A stretch of DNA of 64,000 nucleotides from Treponema sp. UBA3813 (GTDB taxonomy: Bacteria > Spirochaetota > Spirochaetia > Treponematales > Treponemataceae). The notes beneath the pieces were generated by a model. That model made no database searches, was not told the DNA's origin, and saw only the letters and a program-made list of their open reading frames with translations. The position numbers and the translations under genes are program-made. Below, piece after piece: positions 31,883 through 40,455 of the stretch; positions within the stretch are counted from its first letter, which is position 1, and every line of letters begins with the position of its first letter. Location of the stretch: positions 1,028-65,027 of the forward strand of contig DFEB01000078.1 of assembly GCA_002368605.1 (NCBI GenBank), read 5' to 3'.

Positions 31883-32668
31883 ATGAAGAATGATTTTAGA
31901 AATGAACTTGCAGTTTGTGGTTTTGAAGCGGTTAAAGCTCTCGTGAAATGTAATCCGCAGAAAATTCGTCGTTTTTATTATACACGCGATCGAATGATGG
32001 ATTTTAAGGATTTATTTAAGCAATTAGCCGAACGAAAAGTACCTTATAATAATATCCCGGAAGGGGAGCTTGAAAAATTGAGCGGCACAGTGCATCATCA
32101 GGGGGTAGTCGCCATGATAGAGCAGCCGGAAATCCCTCATTTGAACACCGACATAACTGACGGCTGGCTTCACAATAAAGAGAGTGCGATTTTGCTTGAT
32201 CGCGTAGGAAACGCAAATAATCTTGGTGCGATTGTACGCAGCGCGGCTTTCTTTGGATTCAAGAATATTGTAATTCCGCGGGATGAAGAGCAAACTTCGG
32301 TAACGACGAGTTCTTATCGAGTAGCTCAGGGCGGAATGGAATATGTCAATGTGTATTCGATTCAGTCTATTGAGAAATTGCTTGTCTCTATGAAGGGGAA
32401 GATGATTCGCTTTGGAACAGATGTGCGAGGCGACACCCCGGTGGAAGATATTCCGGAATTATGTTCAGAAAAAACCAAGCCTGCTCTTATTGTTCTTGGA
32501 AATGAAGAGCATGGTATTTCAGGGCTTGTGCGAAGAAACTGTGACGCGCTTATTCGGATTCCATTTGCTGCAACGCTTGATACAGACAAGACCCAGCCAA
32601 TTGAGAGCCTGAATGTGGCGCAAGCGGCGGCGATTATTCTGTATGAGTGTAGGAAATTAACGAAATAA
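31883..32668 (+). CDS. TrmH/SpoU-family RNA 2'-O-methyltransferase
   Basis: A 262-residue protein with an N-terminal substrate-binding domain (about 1-80: VCGFEAVKALVK, TVHHQGVVAMI) and a C-terminal SPOUT knot. The three family motifs are present: NANNLGAIVRSAAFFGFKN (motif 1), IVLGNEEHGISGLVRRNCD (motif 2) and IPFAATLD...IESLNVAQAAAIIL (motif 3). It transfers a methyl group from S-adenosylmethionine to a ribose in tRNA or rRNA. RlmB is the closest named type by layout, but the target cannot be fixed. ATG 31883 is chosen because it matches family N-termini; no clear ribosome-binding site exists, and GTG codons 24 and 36 bases upstream are alternatives. Confidence 0.85.
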   Translation: MKNDFRNELAVCGFEAVKALVKCNPQKIRRFYYTRDRMMDFKDLFKQLAERKVPYNNIPEGELEKLSGTVHHQGVVAMIEQPEIPHLNTDITDGWLHNKESAILLDRVGNANNLGAIVRSAAFFGFKNIVIPRDEEQTSVTTSSYRVAQGGMEYVNVYSIQSIEKLLVSMKGKMIRFGTDVRGDTPVEDIPELCSEKTKPALIVLGNEEHGISGLVRRNCDALIRIPFAATLDTDKTQPIESLNVAQAAAIILYECRKLTK

Positions 32669-32673
32669 AAGAA

Positions 32674-32705
32674 GAGGGGATGACCAATAATTATGAGTCA
32701 TCCCC
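32674..32705 (-). terminator. Terminator hairpin between the convergent SpoU and kdgK genes
   Basis: GGGGATGAC and GTCATCCCC pair around a 12-base loop. On the minus strand a T-rich run follows, so it mainly serves kdgK; the plus strand tail is poorer. Confidence 0.7.
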
Positions 32706-32711
32706 TTAACT

Positions 32712-33737
32712 TTATCGGTTCATTTCGGATTGTTTGCCTTTTGTTTTGTGAGCCTTAATGATTGAGCTTATTTCGGCAAAATCTGAAAGGGGAAGGTCAC
32801 CGAAGATTGTATTCTTGGTGGCACAAGTTGCGTTTCCGAATTCAGTTGCTTTTTGAGGATCATCGTATTTGAGAAGACCGAAGAGAACTCCGGCACAGTA
32901 TGCATCCCCGCTACCAATTCGGTCAACGACATCGATGTCTTTGTAAGGCTCTTCTGTGTAGAACTTGTCGTCTTTTTTTGAGTAAACGACAGATGTGAAA
33001 GAATGGACTTTCGGGCTGATGACTTCGCGCATTGAAGAGGCAATGTAGCTGATATTCGGGAAATCTTTGCAGAATTCTCTGTGCATATCTTCGAGGGAGC
33101 CTGTTTTTTGGAACATACGGCGGCAGCTTTCTTCGGAAATGAAGAGAATGTCAACGAAGGGGAGAATTGACTTGATTGTAGTGCGGGCTGTGTCTTCGTC
33201 CCAGAGATTTGCCCGATAGTTTACATCGAAAGCGATTTTTGCGCCTGCTGCCTTAAATTTTTTAATCATTTCGATGGCAAGAGTGCGTGTGTTTTCGCTG
33301 AGGGCGAGGGTGATTCCAGATGTGTAGAACATTCTTGTTTTTGTGTAAATGTCATCAGGAATTTCTGACGGAGAAATTTTTGTGATTGAAGAATTTTTGC
33401 GGTCATAAACGACTGTCGGTTTTCGCGGATATGCGCCGTTTTCGTAATAGTAAATGCCGACGCGGGCTTCTGGCGAATCATCAAAAATAATGTAGTCATC
33501 GCTGACGCTTGAAGCACGGATTCGATTCTTGATGAATGTACCCAGCTGGTTTTTTGGGAGGCGGGTGATAATACCTGTTCGCAAGCCTAAGAGAGAGACG
33601 CCTGAGGCAACATTGAGTTCTGCGCCACCAGCGTGCTTTTTGAAAGAATCGCTTTTGCTGATAAGTTCATTAACCGACGGTGAGAGGCGAAGCATGATTT
33701 CGCCGAATGTAATCAAATCAAATTCTTTGTGTTCCAT
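32712..33737 (-). CDS. kdgK: 2-keto-3-deoxygluconate kinase (PfkB family)
   Basis: A 341-residue sugar kinase of the ribokinase/PfkB fold. It shows LITFGEIMLRLSP at the start, HAGGAELNVASGVSLLGL (the family Gly-Gly substrate motif), FDVNYRANLWDE (typical of KDG kinases), and the second signature DRIGSGDAYCAGVLFGLL with the catalytic Asp. KdgK phosphorylates KDG from both the UxaA and KduD routes to KDPG, which an aldolase splits to pyruvate and glyceraldehyde-3-phosphate. The gene is alone, convergent with the RNA methyltransferase. The aldolase gene is outside the window. Fructokinase is a less likely alternative given RANLW and the pathway context. Confidence 0.85.
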   Translation of the reverse strand: MEHKEFDLITFGEIMLRLSPSVNELISKSDSFKKHAGGAELNVASGVSLLGLRTGIITRLPKNQLGTFIKNRIRASSVSDDYIIFDDSPEARVGIYYYENGAYPRKPTVVYDRKNSSITKISPSEIPDDIYTKTRMFYTSGITLALSENTRTLAIEMIKKFKAAGAKIAFDVNYRANLWDEDTARTTIKSILPFVDILFISEESCRRMFQKTGSLEDMHREFCKDFPNISYIASSMREVISPKVHSFTSVVYSKKDDKFYTEEPYKDIDVVDRIGSGDAYCAGVLFGLLKYDDPQKATEFGNATCATKNTIFGDLPLSDFAEISSIIKAHKTKGKQSEMNR

Positions 33738-33819
33738 ATTCTTCTATTTTATCCTTTAATCGGTCTGTAAACAAGTGGAAATCGTTTCATTTTCGTCTTT
33801 ATCTTCCGATAATAAAAAT

Positions 33820-34752
33820 ATGAGTGAAAAGGGAAAGAATAATAAGAAGAAAACCGGGCTTGGACTTGCAATCTGGATTCTTTTGATTTTGATTATATTG
33901 ATTGTTTTTTTGGTTAAACAGGAAGAAATCAAGGAAAATTTTGATAAATCGGGAGCGACGGCTCTCATCGAAAAGAAAATCGGAAAAGAAATTTTTGATG
34001 ATAAAAAAGACTCTAAGAAATCAGAGGACAGCGGCGAAATCATTATCGATTTGACGAAAAATTCTAAAAAGACTGAGCCAGTCGCAAAAACTGATACTCC
34101 TGCAAAAAAGGAAATTACCGAAGCAAAAAGCGAAAGCAAATCGGAAAATACAGTAGATTCTTCGAAAAAAGATTCAAATTTGAAAAAAGAGCAGGAATCA
34201 ACGGAGACAAAAAAAGACAAGCCCTCAGCTAATACGATTAATGCAGAAAAGAAGCCGGTTGTAACGGCAAAATCTTCGCCAAGCGTAACTTCGGCTGAGA
34301 AAACCGTAACTAAGACTGTGACAAGTGCGCCTGCTAATACGACAAAAAGTAAAATCTGCTTCGTGGCGCTTGATTCTGATGGCCTTGTCGTGCGAAAGGA
34401 AGTGAGCAGAAGCGTTGCAAAAGACTCTCCATTGGCGGAAGCTCTGAAAGAACTTTTAAAAGGTCCTTCTGCCACGGAGGCAAAAACCGGCTGTCAGTCT
34501 TATATTCCTGAGGGCAGTAAATTGCTTGGGATTTCGATTAAAGACGGAATCGCGACATTGAATTTTAATGAGGAATTCCAGTTCAATAATTACGGCCCGG
34601 TGGGCTCGAATGTTCAGTTGATGCAGGTTGTTTATACGGCTACAAGTTTTTCAACTGTAAAAAAAGTGCAGTTCTTAATTGAAGGGAAAAAACTTGATTA
34701 TTTGAGCGAGGGTGTTTGGGTTGGAAGTCCTCGCGGACGAAATGATTATTAG
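33820..34752 (+). CDS. GerMN-domain membrane protein
   Basis: A 310-residue protein. One membrane helix (about residues 13-34, LGLAIWILLILIILIVFLV) is followed by a long low-complexity Lys/Ser/Glu/Thr linker (about 60-170) and a C-terminal GerMN domain: SPLAEALKELLKGPSATEAK, ISIKDGIATLNFNEEF and QLMQVVYTATSFSTVKKVQF. GerMN domains occur in spore germination GerM and in many cell-envelope proteins of non-spore-formers, and may bind peptidoglycan or its precursors. The linker would let the domain reach through the periplasm. The ATG at 33820 has no good ribosome-binding site; an upstream in-frame start at 33775 adds 15 unlikely residues. Confidence 0.8.
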   Translation: MSEKGKNNKKKTGLGLAIWILLILIILIVFLVKQEEIKENFDKSGATALIEKKIGKEIFDDKKDSKKSEDSGEIIIDLTKNSKKTEPVAKTDTPAKKEITEAKSESKSENTVDSSKKDSNLKKEQESTETKKDKPSANTINAEKKPVVTAKSSPSVTSAEKTVTKTVTSAPANTTKSKICFVALDSDGLVVRKEVSRSVAKDSPLAEALKELLKGPSATEAKTGCQSYIPEGSKLLGISIKDGIATLNFNEEFQFNNYGPVGSNVQLMQVVYTATSFSTVKKVQFLIEGKKLDYLSEGVWVGSPRGRNDY

Positions 34753-34764
34753 TTTACGGTAAAA

Positions 34765-34854
34765 GCCGCCCCGCTATGGAGCGACGCGCTTGCGCGGTTC
34801 GAAGCACTGAGCGTTAGCGAATCGCGGAACAGCGTCAGTGAGAAATAGCGGCGC
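34765..34854. repeat. Long cruciform repeat element
   Basis: CCGCTAT (34771) pairs with ATAGCGG (34845) and CACTGA (34805) with TCAGTG (34835). GCGCGCTTGCGCGG-like and CGTTAGCGAATCGCGG segments add internal stems. It is GC-rich, fills the space between two convergent genes, and has no coding frame worth supporting. Confidence 0.65.
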
Positions 34855-34862
34855 AATTATAA

Positions 34863-35930
34863 TTATTCAAAGCTTGCCAAAATCGCATTGAAGTATTTTT
34901 TGTTCGGCTCGTAGGCACCCGCAAAAACGGTGAGGGTATATAAAGCTACAGTTTTTGAATCGATTTCACGCAAGAATTTAAAATCATAGGTGTAGCTGTC
35001 GTTTTCGGCATGATAGGAAATCTGTGTGTAAAGAGTTCCATTTAATTTTTCTTCGATTTTTTGGTTTTGCCAATTCGGATAAATCATTTGATTTCCCAAA
35101 AGAAGACGACGCTTTAGTACATCGATTTGATTTTCTTTTTGAGAAGTGACTTCATTTACAGAGAATGCTGCCAAATTTCCCAAAGTGAGAAAATTTTCTG
35201 CTGCTGCGTTCCATGAAGAATCTAATTTTGCCTTGAGTTCTGTAGAGTTTTCCGTTGCCTTATAATTTACTTCAAGAGGTTTGGCCTTCTTGTCTTTTTT
35301 GAATTTGTGATTTTTATCGGTGAATTTTTCTTCAATTCCTGTGAACTTGGCGAAACTCTGGTCTTCGGCAGAAATTAGCTGACCTGCCGTTACGATTTGC
35401 AGAACAGTTTTTTTATCGACGGAGACGATTTTTTCGAGATTGAAAATCGGGATAAGCGGATTGAAATAAAGTGTGACTTTACCGCCAAACTGTTCATAAT
35501 CCTGATAATCGTTCTTTTCCTTCGAGATATCACCGACATTTTGGCGGCGTTTTGTCATCTCGTAGAAAAAATCATGGATATAATTGATTAAATCCGTGTC
35601 GTCAGGCTGAATTGTGCTCATAATTCGCTCGCCGGTAAGTTCAAGGTCTTTTTTTTCAGAGTCAATGGTAAAGAGAATATGAATATTTTTTTCTGGTTTT
35701 AAGGATTTGCCCTTGCCTGTGACAGGAGCGTAATAGCGAAGGGCATAAGTTGATTCATCGTAATAGAGAATACCGATGTAAGATTCCCGCTCAAAACTCG
35801 TGTCCCGGTAGTAGACATACTGGCCGGAAAAATCTGGCACTGATGGCGTGACTGCTGGCAGAGCGAAGGAAAGCGAAAGATGAAAAATGAAAATTAAAAA
35901 TATAACAAGTGATTTTTTGAAAAGATTCAT
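34863..35930 (-). CDS. Exported protein of unknown function
   Basis: A 355-residue protein with a signal peptide (NLFKKSLVIFLIFIFHLSLS, cleavage near SFALP) and no lipobox. The mature region starts VPDFSGQYVYYRDTSFERES and is predicted beta-rich, with many Tyr, Phe and charged residues; no membrane helices are seen. I recognise only a general likeness to conserved spirochaete secreted proteins. The start at 35930 has AAAGGAC upstream and gives a proper signal peptide, whereas a frame from 36017 adds 29 non-signal residues. It follows proS in the same direction after 88 bases that include a CCGTG/CACGG hairpin, so it may have its own promoter. Confidence 0.6.
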   Translation of the reverse strand: MNLFKKSLVIFLIFIFHLSLSFALPAVTPSVPDFSGQYVYYRDTSFERESYIGILYYDESTYALRYYAPVTGKGKSLKPEKNIHILFTIDSEKKDLELTGERIMSTIQPDDTDLINYIHDFFYEMTKRRQNVGDISKEKNDYQDYEQFGGKVTLYFNPLIPIFNLEKIVSVDKKTVLQIVTAGQLISAEDQSFAKFTGIEEKFTDKNHKFKKDKKAKPLEVNYKATENSTELKAKLDSSWNAAAENFLTLGNLAAFSVNEVTSQKENQIDVLKRRLLLGNQMIYPNWQNQKIEEKLNGTLYTQISYHAENDSYTYDFKFLREIDSKTVALYTLTVFAGAYEPNKKYFNAILASFE

Positions 35931-36018
35931 GGATTGTCCTTTTTGGCGATTTAAGGGAGAGAAAGCCGTGCTCAAGGGCGACAAGTAATGTCCTTGAAAC
36001 ACGGCAATGACAGGCAAT

Positions 36019-37854
36019 TTATGCGTTCAGCTGGGCGAGCGCGTCTTTTACGAACTTGATTGCCTTTGCGGCGGCTTCCGTGGCTGGAACAAGTTCGGCT
36101 TCGCTTGCGGCGCGGGGCTTGAACTCAATGTTCGGAAGATTTTTGTCGCCCACGGTGATTCGAAGCGGGATTCCGATAAGCTCCATGTCGGCGAATTTTA
36201 CGCCAGGACGCTCATTGCGGTCATCCAGCAGAACTTCGATTCCGGCGGCTTTAAGTTCGTCGTAGATTTTGTCTGCGGCTTCTTTCATGGCGCCTTCGTA
36301 TTTGATTGGAACGATACAGACCTGGAATGGAGCGACGGTCATTGGCCAGATGATGCCTTTTTCGTCGTTGTTTGCCTCAATGATTGAAGCGAGGGTGCGG
36401 TCAACGCCGATTCCGTAGCAGCCCATGGTCGGCTCGGTTGGCTTTCCGTTCTGACCAAGGAAGGTGACATGCATTGATTTTGTGTATTTGTGACCCAGCT
36501 TGAAGATGTGACCAAGCTCGTTGCCTTTTTTCTGATAGAAAACGCCTCCACAGCAGGCACATTTGTCGCCTTCTTTGACGGTGCGGACATCTGCGTTAAT
36601 GTAGGGAGTGAAGTCACGGAGTGGTTCAACATGCTTTACATGGTAGCCGTTTTTGCCAGCACCGGTGATTGCGTCGTGCATTCGGGCCTGACCGTCCTTT
36701 ACGACAGAATAATCCACTACAAGCGGGCATTTTGATGTCATTGGGCCGACAAAGCCGTGGCCTGCCTGAGCGTATTCGAGGATTTCTTCATCTTCTGCAA
36801 GAACGACTTCGCTTGCTTTGAGAGTTGCGGCAAGTTTTGCTTCGTTTACATCCAAATCAGAGCGGATACAGACGCAGGCGTAAGAAAGAGGATAGTAGTC
36901 ACCGGCCGGATCCTTGACACGCTTCCAGTTTTTGGCGCAATTCAAGGCCGAATAGTCAAGGGAAGAGTTGATTACGCGGTAAATGAGACACTTGATGAAC
37001 ATTTTTGGCGACTCATCGAAGAATTTTTCCATGTCTTCGATTGAGAAAACATTGGGAGTCTCAACTTCTTCAAGAGCCTTGTCTGTTGCGGCGACTTTTT
37101 CGCCCTTTTTGTTTGTTGAGTCGTCCAAGGCGCACTCGGCCTTTTCCACATTGGCGGCATAACCGCACTTTTCGTTAGGACAGATGATAAGGGTGTCATC
37201 GCCGATTGGAGACTCAACCATGAATTCTTCTGAGCCGCTTCCGCCCATTGCACCTGAATCAGCCTTTACGGGAATGATTTTGAGCCCAAGCCGCTTGAAG
37301 ATGCGGAAATATGCCTTTTCGTAGGCCTTGTATGACTCGTCCAAAGATTCGTCATCGGCGTTCATGGTGTAGCCGTCGGCCATGATGAATTCACGGCCCC
37401 GCATAACACCATATCGGGGGCGGATTTCGTCCCGGTATTTTGTGTTAATCTGATAGAGGTTCACGGGAAGCTGCTTGTATGAGTCGAGGCCGTCACGCAC
37501 GATGGCAGTGTAGGCTTCTTCGGCAGTGGGGGAGACGACCATGTCCTGCTCGCCCCGGTTCTTTGCCTTGAGCATCTGAGGCCCCATTGTTTCCCAGCGG
37601 CCAGATTCTTTCCAGAGTTCGCCCGGTACAATTACGGTTGGCTTGAATTCCAAAGCGCCGGCGGTTTCGTTCCATTCCTCACGGATGATATTTTCGAGTT
37701 TATAAAGAGAGCGTACGCCCAGCGGAAGATATGTATAAAGACCGTTTCCAAGTTTGCGTGTGATTCCTGCCCTGAGCATGAGTTTGTGGCTCGCGATGAC
37801 GGCCTCAGCCGGTGCCTCGCGTAGAGTTGAGATATAGAATTTTGAAGTTTTCAT
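36019..37854 (-). CDS. proS: Prolyl-tRNA synthetase
   Basis: A 611-residue class II synthetase of the bacterial type. Motif 1 lies around GNGLYTYLPLGVRSLYKLE, motif 2 around TKYRDEIRPRYGVMRGREF, motif 3 around MGCYGIGVDRTLASIIEANN. The YbaK-like editing insertion lies between (about 230-400), including a CACCGG zinc-like cluster late in it. The C-terminal anticodon-binding domain begins near PFQVCIVPIK. It charges tRNA-Pro and the insertion hydrolyses mischarged Ala-tRNA. The ATG at 37854 matches family N-termini (MKTSKFYISTLREAPAEA); the frame continues 13 codons upstream without support. The length is slightly above the 570-residue bacterial norm. Confidence 0.95.
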   Translation of the reverse strand: MKTSKFYISTLREAPAEAVIASHKLMLRAGITRKLGNGLYTYLPLGVRSLYKLENIIREEWNETAGALEFKPTVIVPGELWKESGRWETMGPQMLKAKNRGEQDMVVSPTAEEAYTAIVRDGLDSYKQLPVNLYQINTKYRDEIRPRYGVMRGREFIMADGYTMNADDESLDESYKAYEKAYFRIFKRLGLKIIPVKADSGAMGGSGSEEFMVESPIGDDTLIICPNEKCGYAANVEKAECALDDSTNKKGEKVAATDKALEEVETPNVFSIEDMEKFFDESPKMFIKCLIYRVINSSLDYSALNCAKNWKRVKDPAGDYYPLSYACVCIRSDLDVNEAKLAATLKASEVVLAEDEEILEYAQAGHGFVGPMTSKCPLVVDYSVVKDGQARMHDAITGAGKNGYHVKHVEPLRDFTPYINADVRTVKEGDKCACCGGVFYQKKGNELGHIFKLGHKYTKSMHVTFLGQNGKPTEPTMGCYGIGVDRTLASIIEANNDEKGIIWPMTVAPFQVCIVPIKYEGAMKEAADKIYDELKAAGIEVLLDDRNERPGVKFADMELIGIPLRITVGDKNLPNIEFKPRAASEAELVPATEAAAKAIKFVKDALAQLNA

Positions 37855-37906
37855 GGAAGATATTTTATTGAAAATTTGAGAGATATACAACAAGAAGGAT
37901 TTTTTA

Positions 37907-38040
37907 ATGCAGGGCGGTCCGGCACTTCCGTGCCGTCGCTATGTCCGCCCTTCGCTAGCGCTCATTCCTGCGCTCAGTCATTCCGACAAAAGTCGGAATC
38001 CCTTCGCTACGGAACTTCGGGGCTCCCAGCGCTACCGCAG
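37907..38040. repeat. GC-rich nested-hairpin intergenic element
   Basis: The 134-base element contains CATTCCGAC/GTCGGAAT (loop AAAA), GGCACTTCC/GTGCC, GGGCGG/CCGCCC, and terminal GCAGGGC near GCAGCCCT. It abuts the last codons of the PPi-phosphofructokinase gene, whose stop codon lies at its edge. It shares the words CGCTAGCGCTCA and GCGCTCAG with the spirit of the element at 34765 but is not a copy of it. Confidence 0.6.
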
Positions 38041-38042
38041 CC

Positions 38043-39266
38043 CTACATCGATAAATGCAAATGCCGTGGTAAGCCGTCTACCATGATTGGTGAAAGCTCT
38101 GCCTGGATGAGCGGGTGGATGTAGTGAATCAAATCGTTGGTGACATAATCATCGTCGGTAATCCAGTCCATTGGAACCTTTTTTTCGACATTGGCGATTT
38201 TGCTTACATCCGCTGTTTCGGTGATGCACATGTAAGGATCGTCTGAGACTCGCTTTAAGACAACGACTTTGCCTGTTTCGCCTTCAAATGCCGCTTTGAC
38301 TGCCGCACCGCCTACATTGTATGCCTCGGTGATGTCAGTTCGGCTGGACATGTGAGCCGCACATCGCTGGAGGGTAGAAAGTTCGATTGCACGAGCTTTA
38401 GTTCCTAATTCCGCGGTGATTTTGTTGGCTAGGAATTTTGCCGTACCGCTCATCTGCTTGTGACCGAAGGCATCGACGAATTCAACATGCTCAGCAAGTT
38501 CGAAAACGAAGCGACCGTCTGCAACCCGGACACCTTCTGAAACAGCGACGACGATTGATTTGCCTGTTTTTGAAAGCTCTTTGATTTTGTTGATGAAGTG
38601 GTCAACATCGAAGACTTTTTCTGGCAAGTAGATTAAATCTACGCCTTCACAGTCATCTGATTTTGCCAGAGCCGCCGCCGCCGTGAGCCAGCCTGCGTTT
38701 CGACCCATGATTTCAACGACGGAAATTGTAGGATAGTCGTAGACATGGCCGTCGCGGATGATTTCCTTCATTGTTGCGGCGATGAATTTTGCCGCGCTTC
38801 CGTAGCCCGGAGTGTGGTCAGTGATTGCAAGGTCATTGTCGATTGTTTTTGGAACACCCATGAAGCTGATGTCGCTGTTTACGGTTTTTGCGTATTTTGA
38901 GAGCTTATCGATGGTGTCCATTGAATCGTTGCCACCAATGTAGAAGAAGAATTTGATGTCGAGTTTTTTGAGGATTTCAAAAATCCGCTCGTAAGTTGCC
39001 TTGTCCTTTTCGACATCTGGGAGCTTGAAGCGGCATGAGCCAAGGAAAGATGACGGCGTGCGTTTGAGCAAGTCGATTGCCATTGTTGAGTTGAGCTTGT
39101 CGGTCAAATCGACATATTTTTCGTCGAGAAGACCTTTGATTCCGTTGCACATTCCGTAGATTTTCTTTGCGCCACGGTCAAGTGCCGTTTTGAAAACACC
39201 TGCCAAACTTGAGTTGATTACTGCTGTTGGACCACCTGACTGTCCGACGATTACATTTCCGTTCAT
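38043..39266 (-). CDS. pfp: Pyrophosphate-dependent 6-phosphofructokinase
   Basis: A 407-residue phosphofructokinase. VGQSGGPTAVINSSLAG is the PPi-type substrate loop, YIGGNDSMDTIDKL carries Asn and Asp where PPi enzymes differ from ATP enzymes (GGDGS), and FMGVPKTIDNDLAITDHTPG is the catalytic segment with TIDND. VEIMGRNAGWLTAAAALA and IIEGVR-type motifs follow. It uses PPi instead of ATP to make fructose-1,6-bisphosphate, reversibly. GGAGCAAG precedes the ATG at 39266; a 17-codon upstream extension is not supported. The last residues (PRHLHLSM) run into the edge of the GC-rich element and may be derived from it. Confidence 0.93.
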   Translation of the reverse strand: MNGNVIVGQSGGPTAVINSSLAGVFKTALDRGAKKIYGMCNGIKGLLDEKYVDLTDKLNSTMAIDLLKRTPSSFLGSCRFKLPDVEKDKATYERIFEILKKLDIKFFFYIGGNDSMDTIDKLSKYAKTVNSDISFMGVPKTIDNDLAITDHTPGYGSAAKFIAATMKEIIRDGHVYDYPTISVVEIMGRNAGWLTAAAALAKSDDCEGVDLIYLPEKVFDVDHFINKIKELSKTGKSIVVAVSEGVRVADGRFVFELAEHVEFVDAFGHKQMSGTAKFLANKITAELGTKARAIELSTLQRCAAHMSSRTDITEAYNVGGAAVKAAFEGETGKVVVLKRVSDDPYMCITETADVSKIANVEKKVPMDWITDDDYVTNDLIHYIHPLIQAELSPIMVDGLPRHLHLSM

Positions 39267-39371
39267 ATCTTGCTCCAAATTGAATAATTGATTACCTGAA
39301 TTTTCAGATAAAATCACTAATTACATTTTACCACGAAATTCCATAAACACAAGGGTATCGAGAAAATTTGG

Positions 39372-39407
39372 AAATAAAAAAAATCCACTCCGATGTGGAG
39401 TGGATTT
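39372..39407 (-). terminator. Rho-independent terminator after the KduD-like gene
   Basis: On the minus strand AAATCCACTCC and GGAGTGGATTT pair perfectly around a 5-base loop, followed by a T tract. Confidence 0.92.
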
Positions 39408-39425
39408 ACCGCAAAAAAGCGTTTT

Positions 39426-40235
39426 TTACGACGGTTGTTTTCCGATGTAAGCGAGGATACCGCCGTCAACATACAGGATGTGGCCGTTTACAGCGTTTGA
39501 AGCGTCTGAAGCCAGGAATACTGCAGGACCTGCGAGTTCCTCTGGGTCGAGCCAGCGTCCAGCCGGAGTTTTTGCGCAGATGAACTGGTCGAACGGATGT
39601 CGGCTGCCATCTGGCTGTTTTTCGCGGAGAGGAGCTGTCTGTGGAGTAGCGATGTATCCAGGTCCGATACCGTTACACTGGATGTTCTGTCCGCCGTACT
39701 CAGAACAGATGTTGCGTGTGAGCATTTTGAGACCGCCCTTAGCTGCTGCATAAGCAGAAACTGTCTCACGGCCGAGCTCTGACATCATAGAACAGATGTT
39801 GATGATTTTTCCGTGGCCTTTTTTAATCATGCCCGGAAGAACTGCCTTAGAAACGATGAATGGTGCGTTCAAGTCAACATCGATAACCTGACGGAATTCC
39901 TCTGCTTTCATTTCGAGCATTGGGATTCGTTTGATGATACCAGCGTTGTTTACGAGAATATCGACTACGCCGACATCTTTCTCGATTTTTTTGACTGTTT
40001 CCTGAACAGCATTTTCGTCTGTAACATCACAGATATAGCCGTGTGCTTTGATTCCAGCCTCTTTGTAGTTTTTGAGACCGTTGTCGAGCTGTTCCTGTCC
40101 GCGGTCATTGAAAACGATTTTTGCGCCAGCAGCAGCGAAAGCCTTAGCGATAGCGAAACCGATTCCGTAAGAAGCACCTGTTACCCAAGCGACTTTTCCA
40201 GTGAGGTCAAAATCCTTCATTTTGAATTCTGCCAT
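39426..40235 (-). CDS. SDR oxidoreductase, gluconate 5-dehydrogenase/KduD-like
   Basis: A 269-residue classical short-chain dehydrogenase. The NAD(P) loop is TGASYGIG, NNAG lies at about 92-95, the catalytic Ser in ICSMMSELGRET and YxxxK in SAYAAAKGG, and PGYIATP follows. The subgroup reads as gluconate 5-dehydrogenase/2-deoxy-D-gluconate 3-dehydrogenase, which in gut bacteria works with KduI to turn 4-deoxy-5-ketouronate into KDG. KduI is at 62093 in this window, which supports that role. TTGGAGG precedes the ATG. The gene stands alone. Upstream lie AGGAAAATCCT and TTAGGATTCCTAA palindromes that may be operators. The exact substrate is an inference. Confidence 0.82.
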   Translation of the reverse strand: MAEFKMKDFDLTGKVAWVTGASYGIGFAIAKAFAAAGAKIVFNDRGQEQLDNGLKNYKEAGIKAHGYICDVTDENAVQETVKKIEKDVGVVDILVNNAGIIKRIPMLEMKAEEFRQVIDVDLNAPFIVSKAVLPGMIKKGHGKIINICSMMSELGRETVSAYAAAKGGLKMLTRNICSEYGGQNIQCNGIGPGYIATPQTAPLREKQPDGSRHPFDQFICAKTPAGRWLDPEELAGPAVFLASDASNAVNGHILYVDGGILAYIGKQPS

Positions 40236-40455
40236 TTAAATCCTCCAAAAAATTATTTCGATTCAGGAAAATCCTAAAAATCTACCATTTAAAGATATTA
40301 TATTTGGGCAAGGGAATCAAGATAGTTAGGATTCCTAATTCCCTAGTTTGTAAGCCCTTTTTTCGTTCATGGGCGATTTTTTTTTGTATATGAGGACAAA
40401 TTTTGTAATTTTGAAATTGTTGAATGAAAAGTGTTTTTTTTGTTATCTTTAAGAT

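Noticed and set aside
36056..37253. Frames on both strands inside proS
   Set aside because: Shadows of a long, high-GC synthetase gene; no independent motifs.
40340..40395. Terminator-like GCCC/GGGC hairpin with T run upstream of the TPR lipoprotein gene
   Set aside because: The stem is only four base pairs, and no plus-strand gene ends nearby.
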